A DNA stretch of 64,000 nucleotides from Corynebacterium silvaticum (GCF_004382825.2 NZ_SDQO02000002.1:558001-622000), one strand, 5' to 3'. Positions 48,917 to 59,995 are shown, counted from the first letter of the stretch. Notes: a model not told the origin generated them from the letters alone. Numbers and translations are program-made.

Positions 48917-49045
48917 CTATAGGGCATAGAAGTCGTAGGCGTGCCCTTTGTTACATTAGAATGCGCTTGACCTCGCGCTGAGAGAGCGTGTGGGGTTGAG
49001 GCGTCGAAAAGCAATCCAGCGCTGCTTCGTGGAGGAAGAACAAAT

Positions 49046-49921
49046 ATGGAGACCAACCAGCCAACTGTGCGTATTCGCCTCGATCTGGCTTATGACGGCA
49101 CCCATTTTCATGGGTGGGCTCGTCAGGGAACCTCCCAGCTGCGCACGGTGCAACGAGTGCTTGAGGATTCGCTTGAGCTTATTCTGAGACATCCGATTCA
49201 ACTGACGGTGGCTGGCCGCACTGATGCCGGAGTCCATGCTGCGGGGCAAGTGGCGCACTTTGATGTTCCGGAGGCCGCGCTGGACACTCGCAGCATCGAC
49301 GGCGACCCGCGCAACCTGGTACGACGCCTAGCGCGCCTGCTGCCCGAGGACGTGCGAGTCCATGCGTGTACGCGAGCCCCGGAAGGATTCGACGCGCGCT
49401 TTTCTGCTTTACGACGCCACTACGTCTACCGACTGACCACCCATCCGCGAGGTGCTCTTCCTACTCGCGCAACAGACACAGCGCACTGGCCGAAACAGAT
49501 CGACATGAATGCGATGCAAGCAGCCGCAGACGTCCTTATCGGCCTGCATGACTTCGCGGCCTTTTGCAAGTTCCGAGAAGGCGCAACGACGATTCGTGAC
49601 CTGCAAGAATTCACATGGCACGACGTCTCCACTCCGCTGGAACCACAACTCTATGAAGCCCACGTTACGGCGGACGCCTTTTGTTGGTCCATGGTCAGGT
49701 CGCTCGTTGGTAGCTGTCTAGTCATCGGAGAGGGGAAACGGCCGGAAGGATTCGCTGATTCTTTGCTCACTGAAACCTCCCGTTCCTCCCGCGTCCCCGT
49801 TGCGCCAGCCAAAGGGCTAAGCCTGGTGGGCGTGGATTACCCCGCAGACAGCGAATTGCTGGCCCGCGCAGACATCACCCGTGCAGTGCGCACCGCTGAC
49901 GACATATCAGGGAACCGCTAA
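49046..49921 (+). CDS. truA: tRNA pseudouridine synthase A
   Basis: The 291-aa enzyme makes pseudouridine at positions 38-40 of tRNA anticodon stems. The catalytic Asp lies in [17 protein letters not shown] (residues about 57-73). [16 protein letters not shown] at the start and [20 protein letters not shown] near the end are family signatures. GGAGGAAG precedes the ATG. It is followed by the type VII secretion genes. Confidence 0.95.
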   Translation: METNQPTVRIRLDLAYDGTHFHGWARQGTSQLRTVQRVLEDSLELILRHPIQLTVAGRTDAGVHAAGQVAHFDVPEAALDTRSIDGDPRNLVRRLARLLPEDVRVHACTRAPEGFDARFSALRRHYVYRLTTHPRGALPTRATDTAHWPKQIDMNAMQAAADVLIGLHDFAAFCKFREGATTIRDLQEFTWHDVSTPLEPQLYEAHVTADAFCWSMVRSLVGSCLVIGEGKRPEGFADSLLTETSRSSRVPVAPAKGLSLVGVDYPADSELLARADITRAVRTADDISGNR

Positions 49922-50001
49922 GCCACCCGCATCCGTCTAACTAGATGGCCCTTTCCACGGGGCTGTCGAGCCAATTCCCTATGCGCATGAGGACGGATGC
50001 C

Positions 50002-51339
50002 ATGGATACAACAACAGGAATTCCCCACGAGAACGCAGCCCAACGCAGAGGCATCGCCCCTGCGACAAAGGCGCAAGTCTCAGGCCATAGGTTCCTTGTT
50101 CGACGCATAGAGCTAGGGCTTTTGCTTGGCGACGTCCGCATGATCCACGACCCGCTAGGAAGACTGCGCCGCGCCCTGGCCTTTGGCCTCAGCGCGGTTA
50201 GCCTTGTCTCACTAGGTGCAGGTGCTTTAGCACTCTTTAGCCCGAATCCTGATCCCGGTGACGCACGCATCCTCTCCTCGCAACGAGGAGACCTCTTTGT
50301 GCGTGTCGGAGAACAACTCCACCCGGTGACTAATCTGACCTCCGCCCAGCTTGCCGTGGAGGAAGCATCCACGCCGGTAAAAGTTGGCGACTCTGTACTA
50401 AGAACGAAACGCATAGCAGTTCCCATCGGAATCGCAGATGCACCCAGCATCTTCAGCGAAGCCCCCAAGGAAGAACCTCTCTGGCAAGTTTGTACCTCCA
50501 TGGGAGCACCCGCCGAGCCGAATTCCCCACGGACGACATTCCTGATCAACCACGACACAACTTTCGACCAAGCACCACAGCTAGGGGACAACGAAGCCCT
50601 TTTGACCACGAGCCTGGCAGGTGGCGTGGTGGTCACCGCTACAACCAGGAGGCTCCTGCCCCCAGCTGAGTCGCCCGAGGGCAGGAGCATCCGACGGAGA
50701 CTCGGCATCGACTTTACGACGCCACGGTGGAATCCTGCGGCAGATGTGTTGGCGATTGTTCCAGAGTCACCCCAGTTCCACCTCCCCGTGGGGAATCTGG
50801 AACTTTTTGTAGCCGACGGCGAATACTGGCTGAAGAACGACTCGGGGGTTGTGCACATTAGTCCTTTACAAAAGGACGTTCTCACAGATATGGGTTGGGG
50901 GCTCAAAGCTGTCCCGCGAACAGAGATGACAGCACTGCCCGACATAGACCTTCAGGTAGCGCTGCCCGAAAAGCCATTGCGTTGGCAAGATCCGCGTAAG
51001 GCAGACACGTGCATATCGGTGTCCTTTGCCCACGCAGATATGGAATCGAGCACATCCGTGGGCCTCGCCAGTTCCGCTACGGCGTCTGCATCTGCAGTCG
51101 AGCTTTCCGGAGAATCTGTGGCGACTCACTTTGCGGGCAGCGGAGGGACTGTAGCTGTAGAAACAGGTGCGGGAGTGCATCTGATTTCCGAACATGGGCT
51201 GAGACATCAGCTGGCGCATAATGCAGTTTTAGACCATGTGGGTATTCATAAGGTATGGCGTGCGTCATGGTTTCTGCTTCGCTTGCTGCCATCAGGAACT
51301 GAGCTGAGCAAGGAAGCGGCATTAACACCGCTCTACTAG
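50002..51339 (+). CDS. eccB: Type VII secretion membrane protein EccB
   Basis: The 445-aa protein starts with the EccB cytoplasmic tail (PATKAQVSGHRFLVRRIELG), one membrane segment (about residues 65-85) and a large periplasmic domain with Cys in WQVCTSMG and ADTCISVSF that may pair. It is a core part of the ESX translocon. I chose ATG 50002 because GAGGACGG is upstream and extra residues from 49945 do not fit the family. The shape and neighbourhood are those of the ESX-4-like locus of corynebacteria. Confidence 0.85.
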   Translation: MDTTTGIPHENAAQRRGIAPATKAQVSGHRFLVRRIELGLLLGDVRMIHDPLGRLRRALAFGLSAVSLVSLGAGALALFSPNPDPGDARILSSQRGDLFVRVGEQLHPVTNLTSAQLAVEEASTPVKVGDSVLRTKRIAVPIGIADAPSIFSEAPKEEPLWQVCTSMGAPAEPNSPRTTFLINHDTTFDQAPQLGDNEALLTTSLAGGVVVTATTRRLLPPAESPEGRSIRRRLGIDFTTPRWNPAADVLAIVPESPQFHLPVGNLELFVADGEYWLKNDSGVVHISPLQKDVLTDMGWGLKAVPRTEMTALPDIDLQVALPEKPLRWQDPRKADTCISVSFAHADMESSTSVGLASSATASASAVELSGESVATHFAGSGGTVAVETGAGVHLISEHGLRHQLAHNAVLDHVGIHKVWRASWFLLRLLPSGTELSKEAALTPLY

Positions 51340-51440
51340 TGTGTAGACTTTCTCTTCGAGTCTGAAGAATCTCGAAGAACTTCGGAGGACCACGCACACG
51401 TCTTTTTTATCACCATGCCCGCAAGAGGAAAGGAACGCGC

Positions 51441-51863
51441 ATGAGCTCGATGCGTGACGCAGTTGCGGACAAGCTTGCTCAAATCAATCAACACCATGAG
51501 AACCTCAAACGCCACCGTTTGGGATTCCTTGTACGTCCGACCGTTCTCATCCTGGGATGGCTGGTTGTCATTGTGGGGATTATTACCATCCCATTCCCTG
51601 GGCCTGGATGGCTTACGGTGTTTGTGGGAATCGGGATCTTGTCTCTGGAGCTCCACTGGGCAAGCGGTCTTTTGGCGTGGGGAGTGAGGCTTTATGATCG
51701 CTTCTTCTCCTGGTACCACGTGCAGCCTAAAAAGACGCGCTACTCCCTGATCGCCGGCACTATTGCGGCTGCTTGGGTCGCCGGAATTGCAATTGTTCTG
51801 TTGCTATGGAAATTGGGGTTCGTGCCATTTTTAGACCCCATAGTGCGTATGCTGCTCGGCTAA
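51441..51863 (+). CDS. TIGR02611-type membrane protein
   Basis: The 140-aa protein has three membrane segments. FPGPGWLTVFVGIGILSLEL in the first half matches the actinobacterial TIGR02611 group (PGPG loop). Function is unknown; it often lies near ESX-4-like loci. AAGAGGAAAGGA is the ribosome-binding site. Its end overlaps that of the convergent mycP by 4 bases. Confidence 0.75.
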   Translation: MSSMRDAVADKLAQINQHHENLKRHRLGFLVRPTVLILGWLVVIVGIITIPFPGPGWLTVFVGIGILSLELHWASGLLAWGVRLYDRFFSWYHVQPKKTRYSLIAGTIAAAWVAGIAIVLLLWKLGFVPFLDPIVRMLLG

Positions 51864-53056
51864 TTTGCTGAATCTTGCTCAGAATGCGGATGCGTACCCG
51901 AAAGCAACAGCATTGTGGCAGTAAGCGTTATAAGCAGTAACGACGTCACCACGGCAGCGATCATCCGCCCGTGTGCTCCGTATCGGCTTGGCTGTGACAC
52001 TGTCACGAGCGATGGGTGCGGCTGTGGCGGAGGCCGTGGAAAAACCTGAGTAAGAGCTAGCTCAGGATCGACAGCTCCGGTCATGGGATCAACGCTGTGA
52101 TACAGCAATGCCCTAATATCGGCAGCAGTGGCTTGTGGGTAGCGTTCCCGAAGCAACGCGGCGGTGCCCGCAACAATAGGAGCAGCAAAGCTTGTTCCCT
52201 CAAATGGCACAATATTTCTATCTTTGTGCGTCCCCTGGGATAGCGCAGCACCCTCGTGCGATAACGCTGCTGCGACATTACCCGGGGCGCTGAGCATCGG
52301 ATGCGGAGCAGGCAAGGAATACTGCGTAGGAAGTCCATCGCTGTTGAGCGCAGAAACAGCCAGAACCGTATCCACATGGGTCGGGTAGACGTGATCGCCG
52401 GGTTCACATGAGGAAGAACCGGCATTACCGGCGGCGGAAACCACAACGACGTTTGACTTTTCAGCGCGGTCGAGGGCCGCGTGGAGCTCAGAAAGTTCTA
52501 CGAGGGTGCCGTGACGCACACACGACACCACGGAGATGTTAATCACGTGTGCGCCGTGGTCGATGGCCGCATGGATGCTTTGGGCCAGCGTAGAGAGATT
52601 TCCCGCAGGAACTGCGCGAGCCGAGTATTCCTGCCACGCACTGGTCTGCTTGATAGAGATGATCGTTGCAGCAGGAGCTACCCCTACCACGCCGTCGGGG
52701 CCGTCGCGGGCCGCAATGATTCCAGCAACAGTTGTGCCGTGGGCGTCGCAGTCATAAAGGCCGCCGCGACGTGTGCCGTCGTTGACAAAGCTACCCGCGT
52801 CTTCTACCAGACCAAGACGCGAATGGGGAGCGACACCGGTATCGATTATCGCGACTCGAATGCCAGCGCCGGTGGCGTGACGGTGGGCCCGGCGAAACTT
52901 CTGAGAGGCGGCTGCTTGCCTTTGGACATTTTCTGTCGAAGCGTGAGCGGCTTGGGCACACGATCGCTCTTGACCGTAAGCCAGCGGGCAGAAAACGATG
53001 CAAAGAACAATGAGCACCAGGGCGAAAACAAACCTGGGAAACCGAAGCGTGTGCAT
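51860..53056 (-). CDS. mycP: Mycosin, type VII secretion subtilisin-like protease
   Basis: The 398-aa serine protease has a signal peptide (FVFALVLIVLCIVFCPLAYG), then the catalytic triad in order: Asp in VAIIDTGVAPH, His in DCDAHGTTVAGI and Ser in FEGTSFAAPIVAGTA. A C-terminal membrane segment (MIAAVVTSLLLITLTATMLL) anchors it outside the cell. ATG 53056 lies right after the eccD stop; an upstream extension only shadows eccD. Mycosins stabilise the ESX complex and cleave some substrates. Confidence 0.9.
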   Translation of the reverse strand: MHTLRFPRFVFALVLIVLCIVFCPLAYGQERSCAQAAHASTENVQRQAAASQKFRRAHRHATGAGIRVAIIDTGVAPHSRLGLVEDAGSFVNDGTRRGGLYDCDAHGTTVAGIIAARDGPDGVVGVAPAATIISIKQTSAWQEYSARAVPAGNLSTLAQSIHAAIDHGAHVINISVVSCVRHGTLVELSELHAALDRAEKSNVVVVSAAGNAGSSSCEPGDHVYPTHVDTVLAVSALNSDGLPTQYSLPAPHPMLSAPGNVAAALSHEGAALSQGTHKDRNIVPFEGTSFAAPIVAGTAALLRERYPQATAADIRALLYHSVDPMTGAVDPELALTQVFPRPPPQPHPSLVTVSQPSRYGAHGRMIAAVVTSLLLITLTATMLLLSGTHPHSEQDSAN

Positions 53057-53058
53057 AG

Positions 53059-54373
53059 TTATCCCAACCCCCGGATCAGGGAAAAGACCCCCATGAGTTG
53101 GCACGATAACGGAAACACCGCGGCAAGGGCCAAAGCTTCGCATCTGCCGATCCATAATGCAGTAACAGGTGTAAAACGGGGCAGCAGTTTGGCCCAGATG
53201 GAAGCCGTGAGAGCACACAGTGAGATGGATAAAGGAACGATCACCAGCCACTGAATGGAAACATCCGTAGCTAGAGACAACCCGATAATTCCGCCGAGAG
53301 AGATCATCCACAGCATCCACACCGACACACCGGTCGCATGGCGATGCGAATGCGCTGCTGTGCAGATAATGACAATGACGCACACGCAGAATAGGAAGGC
53401 GAATCCGTTGCCGTGCGCTAAATAACCAATAGTCAATAGCGCTGGGGTAGCGCTTGCCGACGCTCCCATCACTATGCCTTCCAGCAACAACAGGGACTTT
53501 CTGGCCTGGTATTCCAGTCGGAGAGATGAAGCCTGCGAATCTGCGATGCTCAGGTCTTCACCAGCGCTAGGAAGGCGTGGGACTTCAACGCCAGCTAACT
53601 TGACTGCCACAGTTGGTGCCAGGATTATCGCAGTAAGTGCACAGGCAACTACTGCGCTAGCTGCGCCTAAAAACCAACCGTGTGGTTGTGATTCTGGAAA
53701 TTGGTAGAGCCAGCCAGCAGCAGCTATGGGAGAAGTCGATAGCGCAAAAGAAATGATCGCGCTGAGTGGACGGACGTAAGCGGTTGGTCGGCTTTTCGTC
53801 TGAGGTCGTGGCGGTGTGGGAGGGGCGTCGAGAAGCAAGCACATGCAGCGAGAGCGAACCAGTTATAAGAGCTACATCGGCTGCTAAGACCGCTGCCGCA
53901 ATGTCAGATGCGCTCGCCTCCGACACTGAGAAAGACACAACAAAAGAACCTGCCGCGCAGGCACAAAAACTGGCGAATGCTGTTAACACCAAGGCGTTGC
54001 GGGTCCATACATAAGCAAGCATGGCTAGACCGCATAGGATCAACCAGCGGAATTCGGGTGGGCCGAGTGCATCCATGCGCATGATGAGAAAAGCACAACC
54101 CATCATCCCCAAGGCCTCTGTGGCGATAGCGATACCGCGTGGAGGAATAGAGTCTTTGCTGCTCTGTGCGAGGGTTTCCGCAGAATCACGCACAACAGGG
54201 GCTTTCGACGCTCGGTGCGGGCGCAGAAGTACAACAGCACCATCGGGAAGGCTCGTAGCGTGAAGGGGCGTGGAGGCGTCGATACGCACTCCAGAAGCCG
54301 TGATGGATTGCCACGGCGTAGTCCCAGCATCTACTCCTGCGAGCGACAAAATATCCGGGATGACCTCTACCAA
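53059..54373 (-). pseudogene. eccD: Type VII secretion protein EccD, frameshifted
   Basis: The N-terminal ubiquitin-like domain (VEVIPDILSLAGVDAG) and first membrane segments lie in one frame from 54373 to about 53840. The rest (LLLDAPPTPPRPQ onward, with about seven more segments) is in the next frame down to 53059. The switch falls at about 53825-53845. The start is also unusual: TTG 54373 lies inside the ubiquitin-like domain, while in-frame sequence of the right character (HFRIATSGYSTPAV) runs back to an ATT at 54466 with no ATG, GTG or TTG. EccD would form the ESX channel. One working protein is unlikely without frameshifting. Confidence 0.78.
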
Positions 54374-54633
54374 CGCAGAAGACCGCGGGACAGAAATATC
54401 TACGTTAACGCAGGAAACAGCTGGCGTGCTATATCCAGACGTCGCAATGCGGAAATGAAGCCGAATATCTTAATCTATCAAAAGAAATCCCCTCTCTTTG
54501 TTGGTACCCCCTACCAAGTACCGTCCATCCTGACTTATGATCGCTTCAGTGTCTAGCCCAAGGGGGAACTTCGGGTGGGGCCGCAAAGGGGAATCGGGGA
54601 AGTGACTTTTCCGCGAGCACACAAGGGGGGGAA

Positions 54634-57600
54634 ATGGTGCGTACCGCTGTATCGACTATCCAGGAAAACGATGGTGTACACATCGTTGAACAGCAGGTTT
54701 TGGCCAAGGAAGAATCCTCTTGTGCGCCTGCATTACCGCAGGAGAATGCGTTCAGCAAACAGGTTGATCACGGGATAATTCCACAGCTCAGTGCAGATGA
54801 ACGGCTACCCGCGCCACCGCTTCCAGTAGGAAACCTAAAGCCGGAGGCTGTTCCAGAAGCCGCGCGTGCACAACCTGTGCCGTTGCTCAAGATGCTCATG
54901 CCGCTAGCAATGGTGGTTGCGGTCATCGCGATGGTCGGACTACTGGTGATTTCAGGTGGCGCATTAAAGCCAATGATGCTCACGCTGCCGCTCATGATGG
55001 GGATGTCTTTGCTCATGACGTTTTCTCCCGCGCCGGGAGAAGACACAGCGGAGATGCTCAGGACATATCTACGATACCTGGTGGCTTTGCGTGAAAAAGC
55101 AGTGGAAAATGCTGATGCACAGCGCGCACATGAGCTATACCGGCATCCTTCGTCACATGAGCTGTGGCCGATGGCAGGAACCGAGCGGATGTGGGAGCGG
55201 TTAGGGGACGCCTCAGATGCTTTAGAAGTGCGCATTGGCGCAGGAAGCACCGCGTTATGCACTCCGTTTGAGGTGCCGGATTCGGGTGCGGCAGAAGATT
55301 TGGATCCGGTATGTGCGGTATCGCTACGCTCGACGGTTCAGGCTTTGAGCTCTGTCCACGATATGCCACTGATTATGCAGCTACAGGCGTTTCGGGTTAT
55401 CAATATTCTAGGAGAGGATGCGCGCGGTTTAGCCCGTGCTATCGTCGCGCAGCTGTGCTTTCACCATGGTCCGGAAGCCGTGGGCATAGATCTCATCGTA
55501 GGGAATACCGCAGTGAAGGGTGGCTCGGGTTCTGATGACGATTGGACTTTCATTAAATGGTTTCCGCATTGCCGAACACCACAAAGCGCGCAGCATCGGA
55601 TCGCCATTGTGGATTGCATGGGTAAGGGGAGCCACGAAATAGGCGCACCTGATGTTAGCCGCTGGGACGTGATTATTGCTATCGGTGCAGACCCAGATTC
55701 AGATCTAGGTCTGCGAGCTGAAGAAGAAGGAATCGTGCTGCAGGCAGGTTCGAGCCTCGGAGTAATCACAGAAATGGGTGTCGAGGAGATCGGTATTCCT
55801 GAAACCTTGAGCAGTAGCGCGGCGTTGCTCCTTGCAAGACTCCTGACCAGATATAGACGGGCGGAGTCCGAAAGTACGGCTTCCTCTGACTTGCGTGCGC
55901 TCTTGGGACTTCGCGGTGCCGCCGGACAGCTTGATGTGGGCTCTTTGTGGAGACGTCGGAAACCGGAGGGCTAAAGAATGGGCGGCTGAGTATTCCTTTT
56001 GGCCTCAACGCATCGGGGAAACCCGTGGTGCTTGATATTAAGGAATCTGCGCACGGTGGAATGGGGCCTCATGGCCTGTGCCTGGGATCCACAGGTAGCG
56101 GAAAATCAGAGCTCTTGAGGACGCTGGTCGTGGGCCTTGCCGCAACCCATAGCCCGGAAGATCTTAATTTTGTGCTTGTGGATTTTAAAGGTGGTGCCAC
56201 CTTTTTAGGACTAGACCGATTACCGCACACCTCTGCAGTAATCACTAACTTGGCTCAGGAAACTGTGCTTGTGGAACGTATGCATGATGCGATCTCGGGG
56301 GAGATGAATCGACGCCAAGAGGTGCTGCGACAAGCCGGAAACTTTAGCAACGTCAGTGAATACACTGCAGCGAGGCAACATCGACCAGAGTTAGCTCCCA
56401 TGCCAGCGCTGCTCATCATCGTCGATGAGTTCTCGGAACTACTGGGTCAGCACCCCGACTTTGCCGACCTTTTTGTGGCAGTGGGACGCCTGGGACGTTC
56501 TTTGCATATACACCTCCTGCTCGCTAGTCAACGGCTTGACGAGGGAAGGTTACGCGGACTGGATTCACCTCTGAGTTACCGCATCGGCCTCAAGACATTT
56601 TCTGCTGCAGAATCCCGCCAGATATTGGGAGTTCCTGATGCCTACGAGCTACCCAATCAACCAGGTGTGGGGTTCCTTTCTACTGGTGCGGGCTCGCTGC
56701 AACGCTTCAGGGCATCCTATGTGTCAGGCCCCATGCAGAACCTTAACGTCGAACACACTAGGGGACCTTCAGTGCGACTGTGGACTGGGTGGGAAGATTC
56801 CGGACAACAATCAGGACAAGCAGAACAGAAATCTGACTCGCAAGAGAAAACGCTTGTCGACGCCATCGTCTCGGCCAGTGTGCAAGCTGCAGCGCAGGAA
56901 CAATTACAAGCGCATCACATATGGCTCCCACCACTCCCAAAATCCATAAGCCTCAATCCTTTGGAGTACAACCAGGACTTTTTAGTTGCATCGGTCGGCA
57001 TTGTCGATCGTCCATATCTGCAACGTCAAGACCCGTTGATCATGAATTTCCTTGGGCAAAGCGGACATGCCGCACTATGTGGTGGGCCGCAGACCGGGAA
57101 AAGTAGTGCGTTGCGCACGATCATGGCATCGCTGGCTATCTCGCATTCGACGCGCACCCTTCGGTTTTATGTCTTGGACCTCGCTGGGACGGGCCTTGCT
57201 TCAACGTCAGCATTGCCGCACGTAGCTGGGGTTGCGCACCGTACCGAGGCAGAAAAAGTGCGAAGAATCGTAGATGAGGTCGTATCCTTCATGGATTCTC
57301 CTGAAGAACGCCAAACCTTTCTTATCGTCGATGGATGGCATGTGATGGGACAAGCCTTTGACGATCTGCTTGAACCTCTTGCTCGTATCGCCTCCGACGG
57401 GCTAGCCGCACATGTCCATCTGGTGATCTCAACCCCGCGGTGGACTGCGCTGCGCCCGGAGATCCGGGACCTGATATCGCAGAGAATTGAGTTCAAGTTG
57501 GCAGAGCCTTTGGATTCGCTCATCGATAGAAAAGCACAGAGCAAACTTCCACTTGCTGCAGGCCGGGGCCTGAATACAGATAAGGAGCACATACTCTTTG

Positions 57601-58484
57601 CTCTATCCACACCGGCAGACCTAGAACAAGCAGCATCCACCTGCACAGATAGGGGAGATAGCGCCGTACCCACACTCAAGATGCTCCCCTCCTGGGTAGG
57701 AGTTTCGGAGCTGACGGTGGGCGTCGAAAAGCAGGAAATTCCTTTTGGTCTAGGAGGTAAGAAGCTCACTCCACTGACGTGGAATCCCCAGCATTCGAGC
57801 CATCTGCTGTGCGTAGGAAGTCAAGGCTGTGGGAAGAGCACAGTGATACACACGATCGTCAAAGGCATCGAAGCTATGGGGGCGGACAACGCTCGTATTG
57901 TGATGATTGATCACCGTCGGGCCCACCTTGGGGCGGTACAAGAGGACATGCTTGCAGCGTATTCTGCGACATCCCAGACCACAGAAAGCATGATCGGCGA
58001 TGTGATTGTGACTCTTCGTTCGCGTCTGCCCGGTTCGGATGTGACTGCGGAGCAACTAAAAAACCGTTCCTGGTGGTGCGGTCCGGACATATTTTTGCTT
58101 ATCGACGATCTCGACATCCTTCCCGACGGTTGCCTGTACCCGCTGGTTGAGCTTCTTCCGCACTCAAAAGACATTGGTTTGCACGTGGTGGCCTGCAGAA
58201 AAATTGGGGGTATGCAGCGCGCCCTGTATCAGCCATTTTTCGCGGAAATAAGGGATCAACAACCTACGGTTCTCATCCTCGACGGCGACAGAGACGACGG
58301 ACCTCTATGGGGGATACGCCCTAGCCAGCAGCCTCCGGGCCGCGGAATTTTGGTGGAACGCGGTAGCAATAAGGGAATTTTCCAGGTAGCTGTTGCAGAC
58401 ACTCGCTTGACTGCTCAGGAAGACAGCCCACAGGAAGCTGAATGCGCAGTGGTGGGTGACTCCGGAGGAGAAGACCATGAATAA
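54634..58484 (+). pseudogene. eccC: Type VII secretion ATPase EccC, frameshifted after the N-terminal part
   Basis: The first frame (54634-55974) gives two membrane segments (about residues 86-125) and the EccC DUF domain, ending SLWRRRKPEG then a stop. The next frame (from GTG 55947 to 58484) continues at once with NGRLSIPFGLNASGKPVVLD and three FtsK-like ATPase domains, with Walker A at GSTGSGKSE, GGPQTGKSS and GSQGCGKST. The mycobacterial EccCa/EccCb split lies elsewhere, between ATPases 1 and 2. I therefore read this as a frameshift within 55947-55974, though coupled re-initiation at GTG 55947 is possible. EccC drives WXG100 export. Confidence 0.75.
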
Positions 58485-59520
58485 GCCATATGATCTGGTG
58501 ATCACTGTCTTGGACACAGCAACGGTCTTTGAGGGGACAGAAGATGCGTTCCGTTACGACCTCACGAGTGCCGGGATTGTAGAGGGATGGGCTCTTGACA
58601 AAATCATCGAACAAGCAGCTGAGCAGTTGTTGCCTCAGTGGCCTGCAGTAACAATCCACATTATTGCGGAAACAACGGTAAAAGAGATTCTTACCGAGCA
58701 GTTGTTGGAACACGGAGTATCGGTGGAAGCAGCATCGGCTAGGGAGGTTTCTTATACAAAAACTGAGCCCACAAAAAGCGATCACAGTGAGCGTGCGTGG
58801 GAACCTCAACCGGACAACGAAGTACGCGATGTGCGGAGAAAAGCTATCCGGGCGAAAACCTCGTCCTTTAGTCGCATCGCACTCGCGGAGAAGCTGCATC
58901 CTTTTCACGGTCTACTCGTGGTGCTTGTTATAGCCGTGGCTGGGGTTTCGTGGTGGGCGATGGGAAAAGGGCTTACAACTCCATCTATTGGAGTAGCACC
59001 GGTGCAAAGCGTGGGGGACCAAGAGCTGAGGAACGCACCGGATGCCCATTCTGAGGCGAGACCAGCGCCAACGACGAGTGTCGCTGCATCTCTCAACAAT
59101 GATGTGGTTTTGCACCATGCTCGTATCCAAGTGCTTTTACCTAGTAGCTACCATTTGGCGGAAAAAGAAGGAACGAGCGGAATGGTTATAGCGACCGGTG
59201 ATGACCCGGAACTTCGGATCCTCTTGTCTATAGACCCCGTGGGCTCAACCGACGTGGAGGCTGTCTATGCGGAGCTAGATGCAATGATCACTCACGATCC
59301 CACGCTGACTAATGGGCAAACTCTGGGAATAACTAAGCCAACCCGCCTGGTCTCCTATGAAGAACGTCCCGGGGATGGACCCTATGCGCATTGGTGGTCT
59401 TGGGTAGATAACGGACATGTGTATTCCGTTGGGTGCCACAGTAAGCGGATGTCGTCCACTATTCCTCAGCGCGCAGTATGCCGTAAGGCAGTAGAAAGCG
59501 TGTCAGTGCGTAGCTCCTGA
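58477..59520 (+). CDS. Type VII secretion-associated protein (TIGR03931-type)
   Basis: The 347-aa protein has an N-terminal domain of about 140 residues, one membrane segment (about residues 142-162: LLVVLVIAVAGVSWWAMG) and an external domain ending with GHVYSVGCHSKRMSS and an AVCRKAVES pair of Cys. This matches the actinobacterial type VII secretion-associated family TIGR03931. ATG 58477 with GGAGGAG just upstream overlaps the eccC end by 8 bases. Confidence 0.75.
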   Translation: MNKPYDLVITVLDTATVFEGTEDAFRYDLTSAGIVEGWALDKIIEQAAEQLLPQWPAVTIHIIAETTVKEILTEQLLEHGVSVEAASAREVSYTKTEPTKSDHSERAWEPQPDNEVRDVRRKAIRAKTSSFSRIALAEKLHPFHGLLVVLVIAVAGVSWWAMGKGLTTPSIGVAPVQSVGDQELRNAPDAHSEARPAPTTSVAASLNNDVVLHHARIQVLLPSSYHLAEKEGTSGMVIATGDDPELRILLSIDPVGSTDVEAVYAELDAMITHDPTLTNGQTLGITKPTRLVSYEERPGDGPYAHWWSWVDNGHVYSVGCHSKRMSSTIPQRAVCRKAVESVSVRSS

Positions 59521-59677
59521 CGCTGGGGTGAGGGAGAGAAGCTGAGGCACAGAAGAAAAAGGGAACAGCGGGAACCAAAAAGGCGTGACGTTACGTCTAA
59601 AGATCAAGGCTGACATAGCAGCCGATAGGGACCCCGCTTAGGGGAAGAAAATACACACAATTTATGGGGGAGGGATT

Positions 59678-59995
59678 ATGTCCGGTCAGTTTAGAACGGA
59701 AGCTGACGTGATGATGGCTACTGCCGGTCGCGTCGATAACACTAATGCCGAGGTGCAATCGGAGCTTGCTCGACTGCGTGAAATCATCGATGGGATCCGG
59801 GGTTCTTGGGCAGGGTCTGCTCAGGTAAGTTTTGACAACTTAATGCAGAGGTGGGACGCGTCGGCAGGCAAGCTGCGTATGGCGCTGCAATCTATTTCAG
59901 ACAACATTCGTAGTAATGCGGCTTCGTTCGATCAAACAGAGACCGATAACAAAGCAGCTTTTGCCTCCGTGGGGGCGCAGGGGCTTGCTCTATAA
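59678..59995 (+). CDS. WXG100 family type VII secretion substrate (EsxB/CFP-10-like)
   Basis: The 105-aa helical hairpin has the WAG turn in IRGSWAGSAQVSFDN (residues about 46-60) and a C-terminal Y/F-type tail region (FDQTETDNKAAF). Such proteins leave the cell as heterodimers through ESX. A GGGGGAGGG site precedes the ATG. It is followed 46 bases later by a second WXG100 gene, the usual pair. Confidence 0.9.
   Translation: MSGQFRTEADVMMATAGRVDNTNAEVQSELARLREIIDGIRGSWAGSAQVSFDNLMQRWDASAGKLRMALQSISDNIRSNAASFDQTETDNKAAFASVGAQGLAL

Noticed and set aside
53057..53383. N-terminal extension of mycP to 53383
   Set aside because: The extra 109 residues are the opposite-frame shadow of eccD; a proper signal peptide begins at ATG 53056.
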